This document shows, piece after piece, positions 9,689 through 22,800 of a stretch of DNA of 64,000 nucleotides. Within the stretch, counting starts at the first letter, position 1. Every line of letters begins with the position of its first letter. Below the pieces are notes generated by a model that did no database searches, was not told the DNA's origin, and saw nothing but the letters and a program-made list of their open reading frames with translations. The translations under genes were made by a program, and so were the position numbers. Source of the stretch: Histoplasma ohiense (Eukaryota; Ascomycota; Eurotiomycetes; Onygenales; Ajellomycetaceae); NCBI GenBank assembly GCA_017607445.1, contig JAEVHH010000005.1, forward strand, positions 2,547,001 through 2,611,000, written 5' to 3'.

Positions 9689-10905
9689 ATGGCAACTTCA
9701 GTAATTGCTGAATCAGGGAATTCATCACCTTCTTTAATGAAGGTTCAAGATCTTATAGAAATAAGAGTGAATCAAACAATTTATATTGTTTATAAGTTCT
9801 TACAAGATGAGCTCTTTCAAGTCTGATGGATGCATACTTCTTTTTTTCTTGATGATGAAAAACAATGCAATCTATGAAAAAGCCAGTATAGACAATGAGA
9901 AGATCTATGGAAAAACTTTCAACAAGTTGCTGTGTTTGTTTATTTGTTTGTATTGATTTAATGTTCTGAAGAAAACACAGACAGTATCTGTGTTTCAGAA
10001 GCTTTCTGAAGAGCATGGAGATGTGCTATGCTGAAGAGATCTCTATATACACAGAGAGAGAGAAAACAGAATTCAGATAACAATTCTTGAGAAGACTCAG
10101 CTCATTGAAAAGGATTTTTCTGAGCTGTGCATTCATTTCTGACTCAATGTATGATCATTCATGATGGAGCTATAGTGTGATTTTCAAGAGAACTGCTGCT
10201 GCTGTGTCTGAAAGACTTTATAGTGAATGAAGAGTGATAACTCTCTCAGTTGATCTGAAAACTGTCTGCACTTCTAACAACAGAAGAAAGACAAATGAGA
10301 TAGATAAAAGAAAAAAGAAAAAATGAGTATTCTGAAAAAGAAAATAAAAAGAAGAGTGAAGAAAAGTCTGTGTCATCTGTAGCATCTTACAGTCATATAA
10401 CTCAGCACAAGTCTGAGAGAAGAGAGAGAAAAGAGTACTGAAGAAGATTGTGAGAGAAAAGAAATGAAGAGAGATAGAGAGAGCAGTAAGAAAAGAGAAG
10501 AAAAGTATTTAGATTAATAGAGATCAGAATCAGTGAAGAAAAGCAAAACAGAGTGTGTATAGATATTATACTGACAGTTGAAAGCATATTGACTGAGTCA
10601 GTATACAGACTGTACTGATTACATCACAGCTAGTTGAAACAGATAAGTCAACTGTGCTGATTGAATCATTTGCATCAGTTGAATTGATTGAATTGATTGA
10701 ACTGATTGTATCAATTGTACTGTTTGTACTGTTTGTACTGATTGAATCAGTTGAACTGATTGTACTGTTTGTATCAATTGAATTGATTGAGCTGATTGTA
10801 CTGATTGAACTGATTATACTATTTGTACTAATTGCATTGATTGAATCTATTATACTGATTGAATCAGTTGTATCAGACATTGTGCTATCTGTATCATCTG
10901 TATAG
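9689..10905 (+). pseudogene. Decayed unidentified gene with charged and formerly Pro/Thr/Glu-rich repeats
   Basis: I do not recognise this gene. The frame from ATG 9689 (MATSVIAESGNSSPSLMKVQ) is open to 9823. It then continues with TGA at positions where Trp or Arg would fit, plus a TAA near 9959 that may lie in an intron. Downstream follow a strongly purine-rich stretch (10280-10530; Lys/Glu/Arg-rich on this strand) and a repetitive tract (10640-10890) read as VELIELIV-like. Since CCG and ACC decay to TTG/CTG and ATT under the mutation pattern of this window, the tract probably encoded Pro-Thr-Glu-Val repeats. The order, globular N-terminus, charged region and PTE-rich tail, is an inference. 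It could be a host gene caught in RIP-like decay or a gene carried by a transposon. Confidence 0.35.
10640..10890. repeat. Degenerate 6/12-bp periodic tract (ATTGAA/CTGATT type)
   Basis: Short-period low-complexity sequence built of ATTGA(A/T), CTGATT and GTACTG-like words, in codon register with the frame described at 9689. It is depleted of CC, GG and CG. It probably derives from a GC-rich coding repeat by transition mutation. Confidence 0.6.
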
Positions 10906-11289
10906 ACTTGGAACTGCTGTGAGAGGCTGTCAGATAATGTGTGTTCAAACAGCTGTGTTATCTTATACAGTACTGTGTGTAGAACTGTATGCAGTCAAGC
11001 AGTTCTACAAAGTCTGTAGAAATCAGAGACTCTAGATAGACAACAGCTGTTGTCTGATTGTATGACTGTGTTGCTGATTTCTTGAGTCAATGAGAGAAGT
11101 GTTTCTGTAAATATTGACAGAGTATCAAATATTCTGAGCTTTTGTTGTATTTACAGACACAGATGAGTCTTACATCTGTATGCTGAAAGTGTCTGTGATA
11201 TCAGAAGAAGTTTTCATAAGAGAAGTGGAGTATAAATCAGTGATGAAAAGTATACTGTGATATGATAAGCTCTGAAGAAGTCTTTATTT

Positions 11290-14200
11290 AATATTTCACA
11301 GTCAGTCTGCTGAATCTTCAGTTTCAGTATCAATCAGAGAGCTTTTCACAGATTTCACTTCATTACTCTTACTCTGTCTCTTGACTGAGCTGTTTGATCA
11401 CTGTGCAGATTTCACTGACTGTGAGCATGATCTTGAATTTATAGACTGAGACTGCAGTAGATGAGACTGTCTGCTTAGTCAGACAGTCTGCTTTCTCATT
11501 ACTCTCTATTTTCATATACTCAGAGACTTATTTCAGATTCATATTATGTTGTCTGAGAAGCTTGTGACAGCAGCTGTAGACTCAGTTCAAAAAGATTATC
11601 ACACTGCTCTGTATACTTCAGATAACTGAGATGTTGTCAAGACAGAGTCAGATTCAAGAATTGATGCTGTCATCTGTGACACAGAGTAGAAGCTTCATCA
11701 TGCACTCTAATACACAGCAGATGTCAACTGCCTCAGCATTGAAAATATGTGATATAGAGTTCAGTGTAGCTGAGAAGCTGATCAGCTGTTTATTTCTCTG
11801 ATAGATTATAAAACTATAGTTTATTCATCTATTGTTATCAAGAATCTGTTCTGATTCATCTGAGAAGATATATAGATCTGTTGAAGATTGATTTCTTTAT
11901 TATTTTTTGAATATCTGAACAGTATTTTTTTTATCTACATCTTCTGTGAGATCTGTTTCACATTTCTCTGAGTAGTATGAAATAATAAATATGAGTTTAT
12001 TGACTGCAGACAGCAGCATCTTCAATCTCTGAATCTTGATCTTCAAATACTGTTGAGTTTCAGCTTTTCTTCTATATGTGATCATTGAGAAAGCTATCTG
12101 TGAAGTCAGTGAATGTCTCTCATTCATTATCTGAAGTCTTATTATGAAATGTATTTTGATCTTCTTCAGAGCTATCATTGCTGATGAGAGTTCAGCATTC
12201 TGATATAGAGTTGTAATGAATGTTGTATAGAAAACTGAAAAAACTTCTCTGACTGTCATAATAAGCATCTTCTCAACTATTTTTATATATTATCTTAGAT
12301 GAGAGCTGATCTTCTCATTTCTGTCTGTATATCTTGCTGACTGTGTGCAGCTGCTGTATCAGATCTCTGTACTATAGAGCAAAGAAAGAATTATGTAGAT
12401 GATGATCATCTTCTGCAGAGCATCTATTGAAAGCTTATTTCTGATCTTCTCTAGACTTCAGATGTACTGAGCCACAGTTTTTGTCTTCTTTATTTAAATA
12501 GAGATATATGATCTTCAGATGAGTTTTCTGTCAAAATATATACTCAATCAGCAGAGTACTGACTTCTGTTCAGCTGAGATAGTGACAGAGTGTATGATCA
12601 GATTCTCTAACACAATCACTGATGATATTTCATTATATCACTTTCTTGTGAGATGAATCATTTCAAGTTTCTCTGATGTAAAGATTATTTTATTTGTCTC
12701 TTCTCATCTCAGAATACTCTGTATATCATGACTGAGAAGAATAGCATTGTTGTCAAGTGAGTATATAGTCTGTCAAATGTTCAGATCATCTGTATAGTCA
12801 AAGTATAATTTCAGATTCTGCCACAGTAGCTCTGTCAGATACAGAAGAAACAGTATTGATAATAGAGAAAATCTCTGTGATATATCACATTGTATCTGAT
12901 ATGCTGCTGTGATGATTCTCTTCAGTCAGATCTGAGCTCTGTATTCAGTGAGAAAGCTGTTAATGAGTTGTAGCAGCTTATATGATCATTTCTATTGTGT
13001 CATTTACTGAAGCAGTTATCTGCACAGCACAGCATCAAAGACATTCTGTATATTCATTGTGATCATGAATATCTTTTTGTTTTGTGTGAAGACTGTCTTT
13101 ATTTTGTGAGTGAAAGCAGTTATTAGATTCATTGCAGATTATCTGAGTAGTGTCTCTTCATACTGCAAGCTGATCACATTATGAATAAATGCTGTGTACA
13201 TCAGTTGTCTTGCAATGATGTGTTTCAGTTCTTTGAAAATTACTGAGAGAAGAGTAATGAATCTTCAGAAGTGAACTGAGCTTCTATTTCTCTTATCTAT
13301 CTTGAATATCATTATCATTTCTATCAGCTTTCAGATTTGTGGGAAGTGGCAGAGCTGAAGGCAGCAGTTGTATAGCTGCTGTATAAAGAGAGATATATAC
13401 TGTCAGTATGTCTTGAGCAGCTGTACTGTGATTTCATCTGTGTCTGAAGAGATACTCTGTACTTCAATAATGTTGCACTCTATCTCCTTCATCTCAATCT
13501 GAGAATTTCAGAGCAGATTTTTCATGCCACTTCAGTGCTCATCATTCAGTAAATTGTACTTCAGATCATCAGTTGAATTGTATTACTTCAGAATAATTTA
13601 TCAAAATGTCTCAGCTTTGACAGCTGTCTTTTCTATGATCTGATTCTCAATCATCAGAGAGAATGCTCTGAGATTGAGTTTCAGTTTATATCATACTATC
13701 ATCTGATACAGATCTCTGTCATCTCTGATTTTATTGATTATCTATCTTCAGTATACATACTTGATCTTGTGCACTGTGTTCTTGAATTGATGCTTCACAG
13801 TCTCTGTCTGATGAGTGATGAGCTCTCAATGTGCTTTTTGACAGTCTGCTGTTCATCAGAAAGCTGTAGTCTGTCTTTGTCACACTGATTTACTGACTGT
13901 CTGAGCTGCAGTCAGAAGATTCTGAGTAAAATACTGAATCAGATTATCAAACTATACTGTATTTTCAACTCTATTTAAATAAGATATATTCATTATGAAA
14001 TCTCTGATAAAATCTGCAAAGAGCTTCAGCTGAGAGTCTGTGATTTTGATCTGAGTACTGCTCTGCTGTGTCTGAAGTGTTATTGACAGTATAGTAATTA
14101 TAGACTGATGATCTGAGCTGCAGTGTAAATCTTGACACACTGAAATGAAAGCAAAGATTATATTGAAGAAGATGAGATCAATTATATAATCTACTATATA

Positions 14201-14860
14201 AATTGAAACATCTATCTCTTCTACAAAGTTCATTTTATATTCACTGATTCACTGAACAAGCTCCTCTTCTCAGTGCAGATTCACTGCCTTTAATTCAAAG
14301 ATATTATATCATACATTGAAATCTTCATCTATCAGACAGCAGACTGATGAGCTCAAATTAATCAGATAGTTTATAACTGTATCTGTTTCAGACTGTCTGT
14401 ACACATTGAGAATATGACAGTCATTGATACTGATTCACAGCAGATCTCTGTTTTATATAGATTGATATTGCTGTATTCTTATCTTTGCATTTTTGTGTAT
14501 ATATGTCATGATTCAGAGTCTTTTCTTTTCTTACTGCTTCAGATTAGTGTCATCTCAGTGGTCTATGAATTCAAAGCACTCATATACTGAGTGATTAGAA
14601 GTTTTGATATCAGAGTGTGTGTAAGACTTCTATATACAGATCACTTCACAGCTCTGCTCAAAAACAAACTGTAGAGCTGCTGTATGACAGAGAACTGCTC
14701 TGACTGTATTTGTTTAGAAGATCTGTAGAGAGTGATTTTTCTACTGATTGTTTCTGCAGCATCAGCTGTATTATTAATGTTGATGTTCTTGTATAAAAAG
14801 TTATTTAATGAGCTGCTGTCAAAGTTTATCTGTGAGATGAGATTGAAGAGTTTCATATTT
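11290..14860 (-). pseudogene. LINE ORF2: endonuclease, reverse transcriptase, RNase H (decayed)
   Basis: The endonuclease end is visible at about 14233-13952: IDLIFFNI followed by CSSDHQSIITILS, the conserved SDH motif of APE-type endonucleases. In reverse transcriptase, the segment SLLSILFLLYLTELLWQ (about 12890-12800) corresponds to the family motif PQGSPLSPILF. FDYTDD at about 12799-12784 corresponds to the YxDD active site. RNase H is shown by EYMKIESNEKADCLTK (about 11520-11470). It would carry out target-primed reverse transcription; this copy is dead. Frame continuity is lost by stops and probably small indels. Confidence 0.7.
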
Positions 14861-16521
14861 ATTGTCTGTATGCTGAAGTTAAACTATTCTTTGACTGCTT
14901 GACTGTGCTGTCACTCTGCTGTGTGAATTGAGTGTTGTCTGATGTGGATCATCTGTCAGATGATATTCTCTTCACTGATGAAGTTCTGAGTAGTCACTTA
15001 CTTGTGAGATACTAGCTCAGTGAGCTGTGTTGACTGAGTTGATTGAGTGAATGATGTAGATATCATCACTGTAATTATTGATGCTGACTGTGCTGATGAT
15101 GATTGCCACTTCTGAGTATCTCTGTGACATCTGTTATCAAAATGATGGACAGCTGCTAGCTTTTTTTGAGTTAGATGTCTGAAAATATCATTCACATATC
15201 TGAGTGCAGCAGAACAGTGCTGATGCTTAGCTGAGTAGAGTTAGCAGCAGTTGACACACTGTGATACTTTTTTATACTTCATATCTGTTGATCTTTTATA
15301 CTGACTTGTAGACTTGCTGCAGTTGAAGCATCTCATTAGCTGTATACACTTTGATGAGTGACAGTATCTCTGACATTCTGAGTCATATCTCACTGTCAGA
15401 GATCTTTTCTCAATGAGTCTGACTCTTTTACTGATATTGAAGAGTGAGAAGTCTTTCATTAGAGTAAGAAAGAAAACAATTTATATAATCTTCTCTGTTT
15501 TGAGATTCACTTCATATCACAAGAATTGACAGTTCACTGATTTTATCTTTATCTGAGTCAGAATCTTTCTCTCAATTATTTTATCTGTGAGAATTCTTGT
15601 CTCTTCTCAGTTCTGAATAAATTCTGAGATTTCTGAGACAGTATAATTGTACCACTGCTCTGATAGCTGAATCTCTATAATGTCAAAAACTTCACAAAGA
15701 GTAGTCACTGTCTTCTCAGTGATCAGAGTATCATATATATCTCTGTTCTTTGATGTGATTATTCAATCTATTCTGATGAGCTTCATCTGCAGTATATTAA
15801 CCATATTCTTCACTCTCTGAATGTTTGCAATGATTGTCTGCTGCACAGTATATGACTGCAGCTGAGTGATCTGTTTCTCTGATTGAAGAATAATGAGAAT
15901 TTGTGAATTTTTCTGCTGTTTTGTATTCTCTGTGAAGCTTCTTGATTGACTGATGTTCTTGAGCTGCAGACTGATTTCACTAGCTCTGTCAGCTGAGAAA
16001 GCTGCAGTTTTGACAGAGATAGCTTCAGAGAGAGCAGAGTTTTTTCTCTTCTGTACAATACTCACTCAGATAGTCAGTTTTCTCACAGTTGTTTTTACTG
16101 AATTTGACTGTGAGTGAGTATCTGAAGTAGTATTCTTTCTCAGAGTTGATGCTGCACTTAGATCTACTGTCATATATATGATGAATCTTTCACAGAAGAC
16201 TCAGACAAAGTTCTAACTGACTGACTATTTCTTCTTCTCAATTCAGCTGTTCAGAATCTTTGTTAATCTGATGAAAGTCTTCTGTTGCAGATTCTGTTGC
16301 TGTTGAGTCTTCTCAAACTATTTCTGCAGCTGAGAGATGATTATAAGAATGCTGTTACTGACTTCTTTGAGAATTGAAGAAGATATTGTAACAGTCTTTC
16401 TCTGTTTCTTGTCAGTCTTTTCAGTAACAAAATTGATCAGTGACTTCAGCTTCAATGATCTGATGTAGACTGTGTTGATGTTCTTGAGTGAATGGAAGGA
16501 TATTGAGAGCTCCATGACCAC
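14860..16521 (-). pseudogene. LINE ORF1 (zinc-knuckle nucleic-acid-binding protein, decayed)
   Basis: Begins near ATG 16521. An N-terminal region of Lys/Thr/Gln-rich sequence contains a heptad-like helix (about 15800-15960, LQLKN and SEKQITQLQSY). Two cysteine/histidine clusters follow at about 15390-15240 (SECQRYCHSSKCIQLMRCF) and 15200-15110 (HHFDNRCHRDTQKW), matching the knuckle layout of Tad1-like ORF1 proteins. It would bind element RNA. Multiple stops; boundaries are approximate. Confidence 0.6.
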
Positions 16522-16560
16522 TCAATCTGTGCAGTACACACATATAGAGTAATCACAGAG

Positions 16561-17284
16561 AGTATGTGATGATATTGAATGAGTTGAAGGGTTAAAATTA
16601 TACAAAAAACAGTTAGAAAAATGGAAAATTCAAATGTATCTCTATATTCATGAGTAGTTGTAAGAATGAACAAGTTGCTGTGAAGATCACTGAAGAGTCA
16701 TTTCTCTGCTGTAATCATTGCAACTTCATACAAAAACATTCATTCTGAAGTGGACATGGATCAGAAGAAATCACACAACTGTAAGCAGCGGTATGAGAAT
16801 TAGCTGCTTATATCACAAGAAGTTCTTAAGACTCTGCAAGGATTAAGTTGTAGAAGATAATACAGTAATATATCAGAGGGGATTCGGATTAATATCAATA
16901 TCATAGAACATAGAGATCAAATTAAAACAGAATGATCCACTGACCTCTAGAAGATTGGGCCAGCTGCTATCTATATACACAGTATCATAAACAGATCGAA
17001 CTTTGCTATGATGTAGATGGTGTAGTATAATGCAAGTGGCAAGATAATGCCTTGATTTCAAACTTGATATGACATTGGCGGTGCTATGTTCGGCGATGTT
17101 ATATCTTTTAGAGCAATCGCCAATTTCAGCCTAGCACTGATAACTTAGTGCGGGTTTCTTACAACAACATTTGAAATCTGCTGATTGTCTACAGCTTAGA
17201 GGAAAACATCAGAATATTCTTCATGAACTGATACTTATATCATCTACTCTCATTAATGGTAATAATATTTGATAACACTTATGT
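16561..17284. other. Less mutated unexplained segment
   Basis: Between the LINE 5' end and the hAT transposase. From about 16860 to 17160 the sequence keeps GGGG, CGG and CC words, in contrast to both neighbours, and has an imperfect inverted repeat, ATTGGCG (17074-17080) with CGCCAAT (17118-17124). No long open frame and no LTR or hAT end recognised. It may be a younger small insertion, or the hAT 5' region. Confidence 0.4.
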
Positions 17285-19319
17285 ACTATTTTGCAGGAAA
17301 ACATGTGAAAACAACAATGAACTAATGTCAATCTTTCAATTTCAACTCTTTCATCAGACAACTTTCAAGAACAACTTCTACATCTATGTATATGATTGAA
17401 TCTTCCACTGTGTGCTGTTGAAAACTCGGAATTTTGAACTCTACTGCAAATGCTTAATTCATATATTTAAATTCCTCATCAATTCAGTCTCCACTCTTCT
17501 CTGAATACATATTACAACAATGATATGCAACAACTTGAACTTCTGTTGAAGAAACAACAGAAGATATTACTGACAGTGAATACATGAACAAGCATCAACA
17601 ATCTATTCTTTTTGAGTGCAGTTTGTTATTTTATTGATGAGAATTGAAATTATAAAGAGAAATTGATTGACTTTGAACAATTGAAGAGCAGTCATATAGA
17701 TGAATATATGACTGATGTTCTCATGATAATTATTAAAAATGATTACTGAGATATTTCATCAGATCTTCTTGCAATCACAACAGATAATGCAGCAAACAAT
17801 TTGATTATGATGCAGAATCTGAAACAAAAACTGATATTGTATAGATGAAATGATAAACATGAATATATTCTCTGTATTATACATATTATTCAGCTTGTTG
17901 TTCAAGCATTGATTAAAGATCTGAACATTGGATCTGAAAACACAGAACTGATCAGTAGTTGTTTTGATGAGAATGATGTTGAAATTGTTACACACATCAC
18001 ATTCTTGTCAACTCTTTGCAAGATAATGATATTTGATAATACTTCAGTGAAAATTGATCAATTTGCTAACTATCTCATTATCTTTTTTTAGATTTATCAT
18101 ATCATCAATGCAATCAGTACTTCTTCCAAACAACAACAACAATTTCATGATATTCAAGTCATTCACAGCTCAGTTCCTCCTCTTAATATAATACAAAATA
18201 TTCAAACACAGTGGAGTTCTACTTATAAGATGACAGTTCAAACACTTCAACTAAAAGATACTGTGAATCATTGAGTTCAGAATTCTGAGTGAGAGAAAAT
18301 TTGTGCTCTGAAACTTTCTGATACAGAGTGGGCACAGTTAAAATATGTTGTTGAACTGTTGTTTATCTTTTACAAAACAACAAAGACTGTGTCTATTACA
18401 GTAACATCAATGATGCAAGCTTCTTGATGAATATACAACAGTTTATTTACTCATTTGAAAATGCAGATAACTTGTGTATGAGAAGAATAATTCTGAGATA
18501 GAATTATTTCTGCAGCAATTGAAAGAGCATGAGACAAACTTGCAGAATATTATATGAGAATCAATCAATCATTTGCTGATTACTATACTGTGACTGCTGT
18601 ACTTGATTTCTCTTATTGAATCAATGCATATACTTTCAGAGATTGAACAGCGGAAGAACAACAAATCTATGTTGATATAGCTCAGACATACTACAACAAC
18701 AACTATTGACAATATGAACAGAATAATACTCAAATTGAAAAGTCAATAGAGTATGATTCTTTGATTAGTAACTTTTTTTTTATAATACTTACTGAGATAT
18801 TGATATTAATCTGTTACTAATATTGATTAAGAATTAGCATTCATTGATTGCTGCTGAAAATCTGAGCAAACAAAATTCTTACAACACTGAATTTGATCAC
18901 TATCTATATAATGATTCTGTTAATATCAAAGAAAAATCTATTTTAGATCTGTGGAGGATGATCAGCAGTCAGTATTCAACAGTGACAATGATAGCACACA
19001 ATATTCTGACAATTCCATTGACAGAAGTTGATATGAAGAGAAAGTTTAACTTAAGTTGAGATATTTGTCACTATCACTGTAATCAATTGCAAGAAGAAAC
19101 TGTAAAGAAATTGATGATAATTAAACATGGAAAAGAAAAAGAAATTGTTGATAAGAATTCTATTGTGGCAGAATTCTTTTTCAATGATATAGTGAAGAAA
19201 AAAATTGACTGTGATTGTATATAGTATTAATGAGCTTGTGAGTGTTACCAATAATTGTTATCAATTGTCATATATTACATAATCATCAGAACAGGATCAA
19301 ATTTGAGTTAAAATCATAA
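17285..19319 (+). pseudogene. hAT-1 transposase (decayed)
   Basis: Readable hAT-superfamily transposase on the plus strand. The TSINNLFFLSAVCYFID segment (about 17576-17635) matches the RNase H-fold start of the family, where T(S)xxxxF precedes ahFID. The conserved TDNAANN motif is at about 17780-17800. The I-H-I-I-Q segment after it (about 17878-17895) corresponds to CxAHxLxL. A C-terminal dimerisation segment (SILDLWRMISSQYSTVT, LTIPLTEVDMKRKF) lies at about 18935-19055. TGA replaces Trp in many places. The gene ends near 19227 and is followed by the 3' region, interrupted at 19319 by G1-2. Start and introns are not resolved. It would catalyse cut-and-paste transposition; it is inactive. 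Confidence 0.75.
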
Positions 19320-19853
19320 TATAACAGACGTACTTCGATTAACGATTTGATACTATTCTAATTACAGATTATGAATTGATTAAGGAAAGAAAGAGAAAAG
19401 AAATCAGAAGAAAAGATTGTATGAAGAGGGTTCTTATAGAGAAAAATTCAGAGTAGAAGAATATCAGAAGCCACTTCACAGTGAAGTGCAGAGCAGAAGA
19501 ATATTAAGAGATACACATAAAAATCATTAGAAGCTACACAAGTGTAGAATATGAAGCAGAGAAATCATTGAAAGCTACACAGAAGAATCATTAGAAACTA
19601 TACAAGTATAGAACACAGAGCAGAAGAACATAAGAAGTTATATGAAAGAATCATTAGAGATTACACAAGCACAGAGCACAGAGTAGAAGAACATTAAGAG
19701 CTACACAGAAGAATCATTAGAAACTACACAAGTGTAGAGCACAGAGCAGAAGAACATTGAAAGTTATACAAGATCACAACAGTCAGAAATGAGCAGATGC
19801 AGAAGAGGAGTTGATTGTGTAAGTTAATTACTAACAGATACTAATCCATCACA
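19320..19853 (-). repeat. G1-2 3' LTR
   Basis: 534 bp, plus-strand TATAACAG to CATCACA (the terminal TGT has become TAT). Contains four copies of the 63-bp unit. Confidence 0.9.
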
Positions 19854-22800
19854 TTATCCCCCTCTACTGAGATGAGTGAGAACTCATAGATATCAAGAGC
19901 AGCAGTGTTCTTCAAGACAGATGCAGATTCTCAGATTGAATGATTGTATTCTATTCATTTGATAAGATATTCACAGCAGTAGTGGTTGATTCTATCATCA
20001 AGAATTGCTTCAATTTCTCACTTGAGTTCATTGTCTTCTTCTACAATGACAGATGACTGTCAATCAGAGATTCTCTGTGAGAGAAATGAATTCTCAACTG
20101 TGGGTTGGAGCAGATTTGTATGAAAGACATCATGAATGTCAGACAGAGTGTTAAGTCAATAATCATGTATATCTAGCACTTTCTTCACTGTATATTTGAT
20201 GTGATGATAATCTAGTATACACAAGAAGTGATCTGTTCTTATATTCTTAAGATTCAGTCAGATTTTGTCTTCTATATAATATCAGATCACAGAACTTCTT
20301 CTGATGTTTGTTTGATTCTTATAATCTTGCTGAACACTGATCATTGAAGTTTCTGCTCATTTATAGATTTTCTTCAGCTTGCTCACAATGTTCTCTGTCA
20401 TCTGTATGAGACTGCAGATGTACACAGTTTCTCAGAGAGTCTCAGAAAAGTTCAGAATCTCTAAGTTGTATTCATATAAAAGAAAGAATGAGCTTATATC
20501 TGTTATAGCAGAATCTCAACTGTTAATTGCAATTTTAGTATATAACAGCAGATTGCTTCAGTTGTTTTATATGTAATTACAGAACTTACAGAGAATGTTC
20601 TTTACTATTTGTATCATTCTCTCAGTAGCTTCATCAGTCTCTGAGTGATACATCATTGATAACTTTTGTTCAATTTTTAATAATTGACATACACAGACTC
20701 AGAGTGCACTGATGAATTGACTGTCTCTATCTGACACAATGAATGAAGACAGATTATGTATATGATAGAATAGGCTTCTGACAAAGACATCTACAACTAC
20801 TTCAGTGTTCATTTTGTCACAGAGCTGTAGTATTACACCCTTGCTGAGTCAGTCAACAATGACTAGAATGTTCATAGAATCTTCACTTTTGAGTAAGAAA
20901 ACTGCAAAATCAATAACTATATTATGCCAAGTTCAGTTGAGAACAGATAGAGGCTTCAGCATTTCTTTTCAGTATTTACATCATATCATCACTGAACCAC
21001 AGCAATCACAGTTGTGTACAAACCAGTGTATATCTTTCAATATATCTGATCAGTAGAATTTTCAGACAATGATGTTGTACATAATTTCACATTCTGAGTG
21101 CTCAGTCATCAGTGAGTCATGAATTTCTTGCATGATTCATATTCATAGAGATTCTGAATCAGAGACTCATCATCTATCTCAAAAGCATAAGCAGTTGTCA
21201 TCATCAATCAAACATGCTGAGATATTCATTCTTGAGTATACACTTGCAGAGAATCAAAATGCTCTGTTTTATATAACTTCAGCAGCTTGTTGTCAGAATT
21301 CATCTGCTTCTGTCACTAGCTTTCATTGTTCTTCAAGTGAGGATTCTTGAGCTCAGAACTGATTGACATGTACACAGAGTTTGTCTGATTGTGTAGAACT
21401 TTCTATAATTGCAGAGTCAATTAATCAATGCTCTCAGTGTTTTCATCTGTCATTCAAGTCATCAGATGATATATCTTGTTCTCAGCAGAACAGAGCATTC
21501 ACAAGAGTGTTTTCTACTTCAGATCAATAACAAATTGTGAATGAAAAACAGCTAAGAAACAATGATCAACATATATGTCTTTCAGTGAGCTTATAAGTGA
21601 TCATGAAGTACTCTAAGTTCTTATGATCAGTAACAATCTCAAACTTTTTGACACTCATAAATTCAGACTCTCATTCTTCAAGATATCATATGATCACTAG
21701 AAGCTCCTTGTCATAGATCTCATAGTTGCATTCAGTGAATGACATCTTTTTTAAGATAAAGGCACAGAGTTATAGAACATCTTCATTATCATATTACATC
21801 AGTACCCCATCTACTACATAATCTGAGACATTCATTTCAAGAATCATATGCTTATTCAGATCAAATGATTGCAGCATCAAGACACTTGTGAACATACACT
21901 TCAGCTTTTTGAATACTGTGTCTGCTTCATCACTTCATTGAAACACAGTGTCTTTTCAGATCAGATTCATCAGTGATTGTACAATATCAGAAAAGTCTTT
22001 GATGAATCTTTGATAGAAGTTGATAAATTCTAGAAAGTTTCTAGTCTCTTTTACTGAGACTGATGCCTCTCAGTTGAGGATTGCTTTCATCTTCTTAGAA
22101 TCCATGTGTACATCTTTTTCAGCTTCAATGATGAATTCTAGATAGATTATAGACTTGATCTCAAAGTCACATTTGTCAATGTTCACTTACAGTCTGATTT
22201 TTTGTAGACAGTCAAGCACTTGTTGTACATGCTTGCAGTGCTCAGTAAGCAGTTCATTGATGAAGATCAGAATATCATTCATGTACACTGAGGCAATCTC
22301 ATTGAGTAGATCTCATAGAGCTCAGTTAATGTATTTCTGAAACATGCTCAGAGTGTTCACTAATCCAAAGAAGGTCACTGTCCATTCATATAATTCATAA
22401 CACATACAAAAAGCAGTTAGCTATTCATCACCTTCATTAATCCTTATCTTATAGAAGGCCACAGAGATGTCAAGCTTCATAAATCATTTTACTTTTTCTA
22501 CTCATTTGAGTGTTTCATTGATGAGTGAGAGAGAGTATCAGTTCTTTCACATAATCTTATTGAGTTCTCAGTAGTCAATACAGAATCATAAGCCTTCTTC
22601 TGATTTCTTCACAAACAGTACAGATGCTGCAGCAGATGAGTTGCTAACACAAATGAAGTCTTTGTTCAATAGTTCATTGAGCATTTTTTGTAGAACAAGA
22701 AGCTCATTGTGTGATATGCTGTAGAGAGAATCTCAGAGTGATTGTGGATTCTTATTATTCTTCTTGATAAGCTCAATTGTATGATCTATATCAGGTTCTC

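Larger units (their letters stand above)
10910..16560 (-). mobile_element. Decayed Tad-like non-LTR retrotransposon (LINE)
   Basis: Minus-strand LINE with both ORFs recognisable through heavy decay. There is an upstream ORF1 with CCHC-like knuckles. ORF2 follows with endonuclease, reverse transcriptase and RNase H, the order known for fungal Tad1-clade elements. Ends are approximate: I could not see a poly(A) tail or target duplication. The sequence is nearly free of CG, CC and GG, so this is one of the most heavily mutated parts of the window. Confidence 0.8.

Noticed and set aside
9689..10600. Possibility that this frame is the N-terminus of the hAT-1 transposase, split by the LINE
   Set aside because: No BED-type Cys/His zinc finger was seen, and the highly charged and PTE-rich tail does not fit the hAT layout. 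Left as unidentified.
10654..10905. Hydrophobic VELIELIV repeat read as a membrane or antifreeze-like protein
   Set aside because: Leu and Ile codons are the decay products expected from Pro and Thr codons under the CpG/CpC pattern, so the hydrophobicity is probably an artefact.
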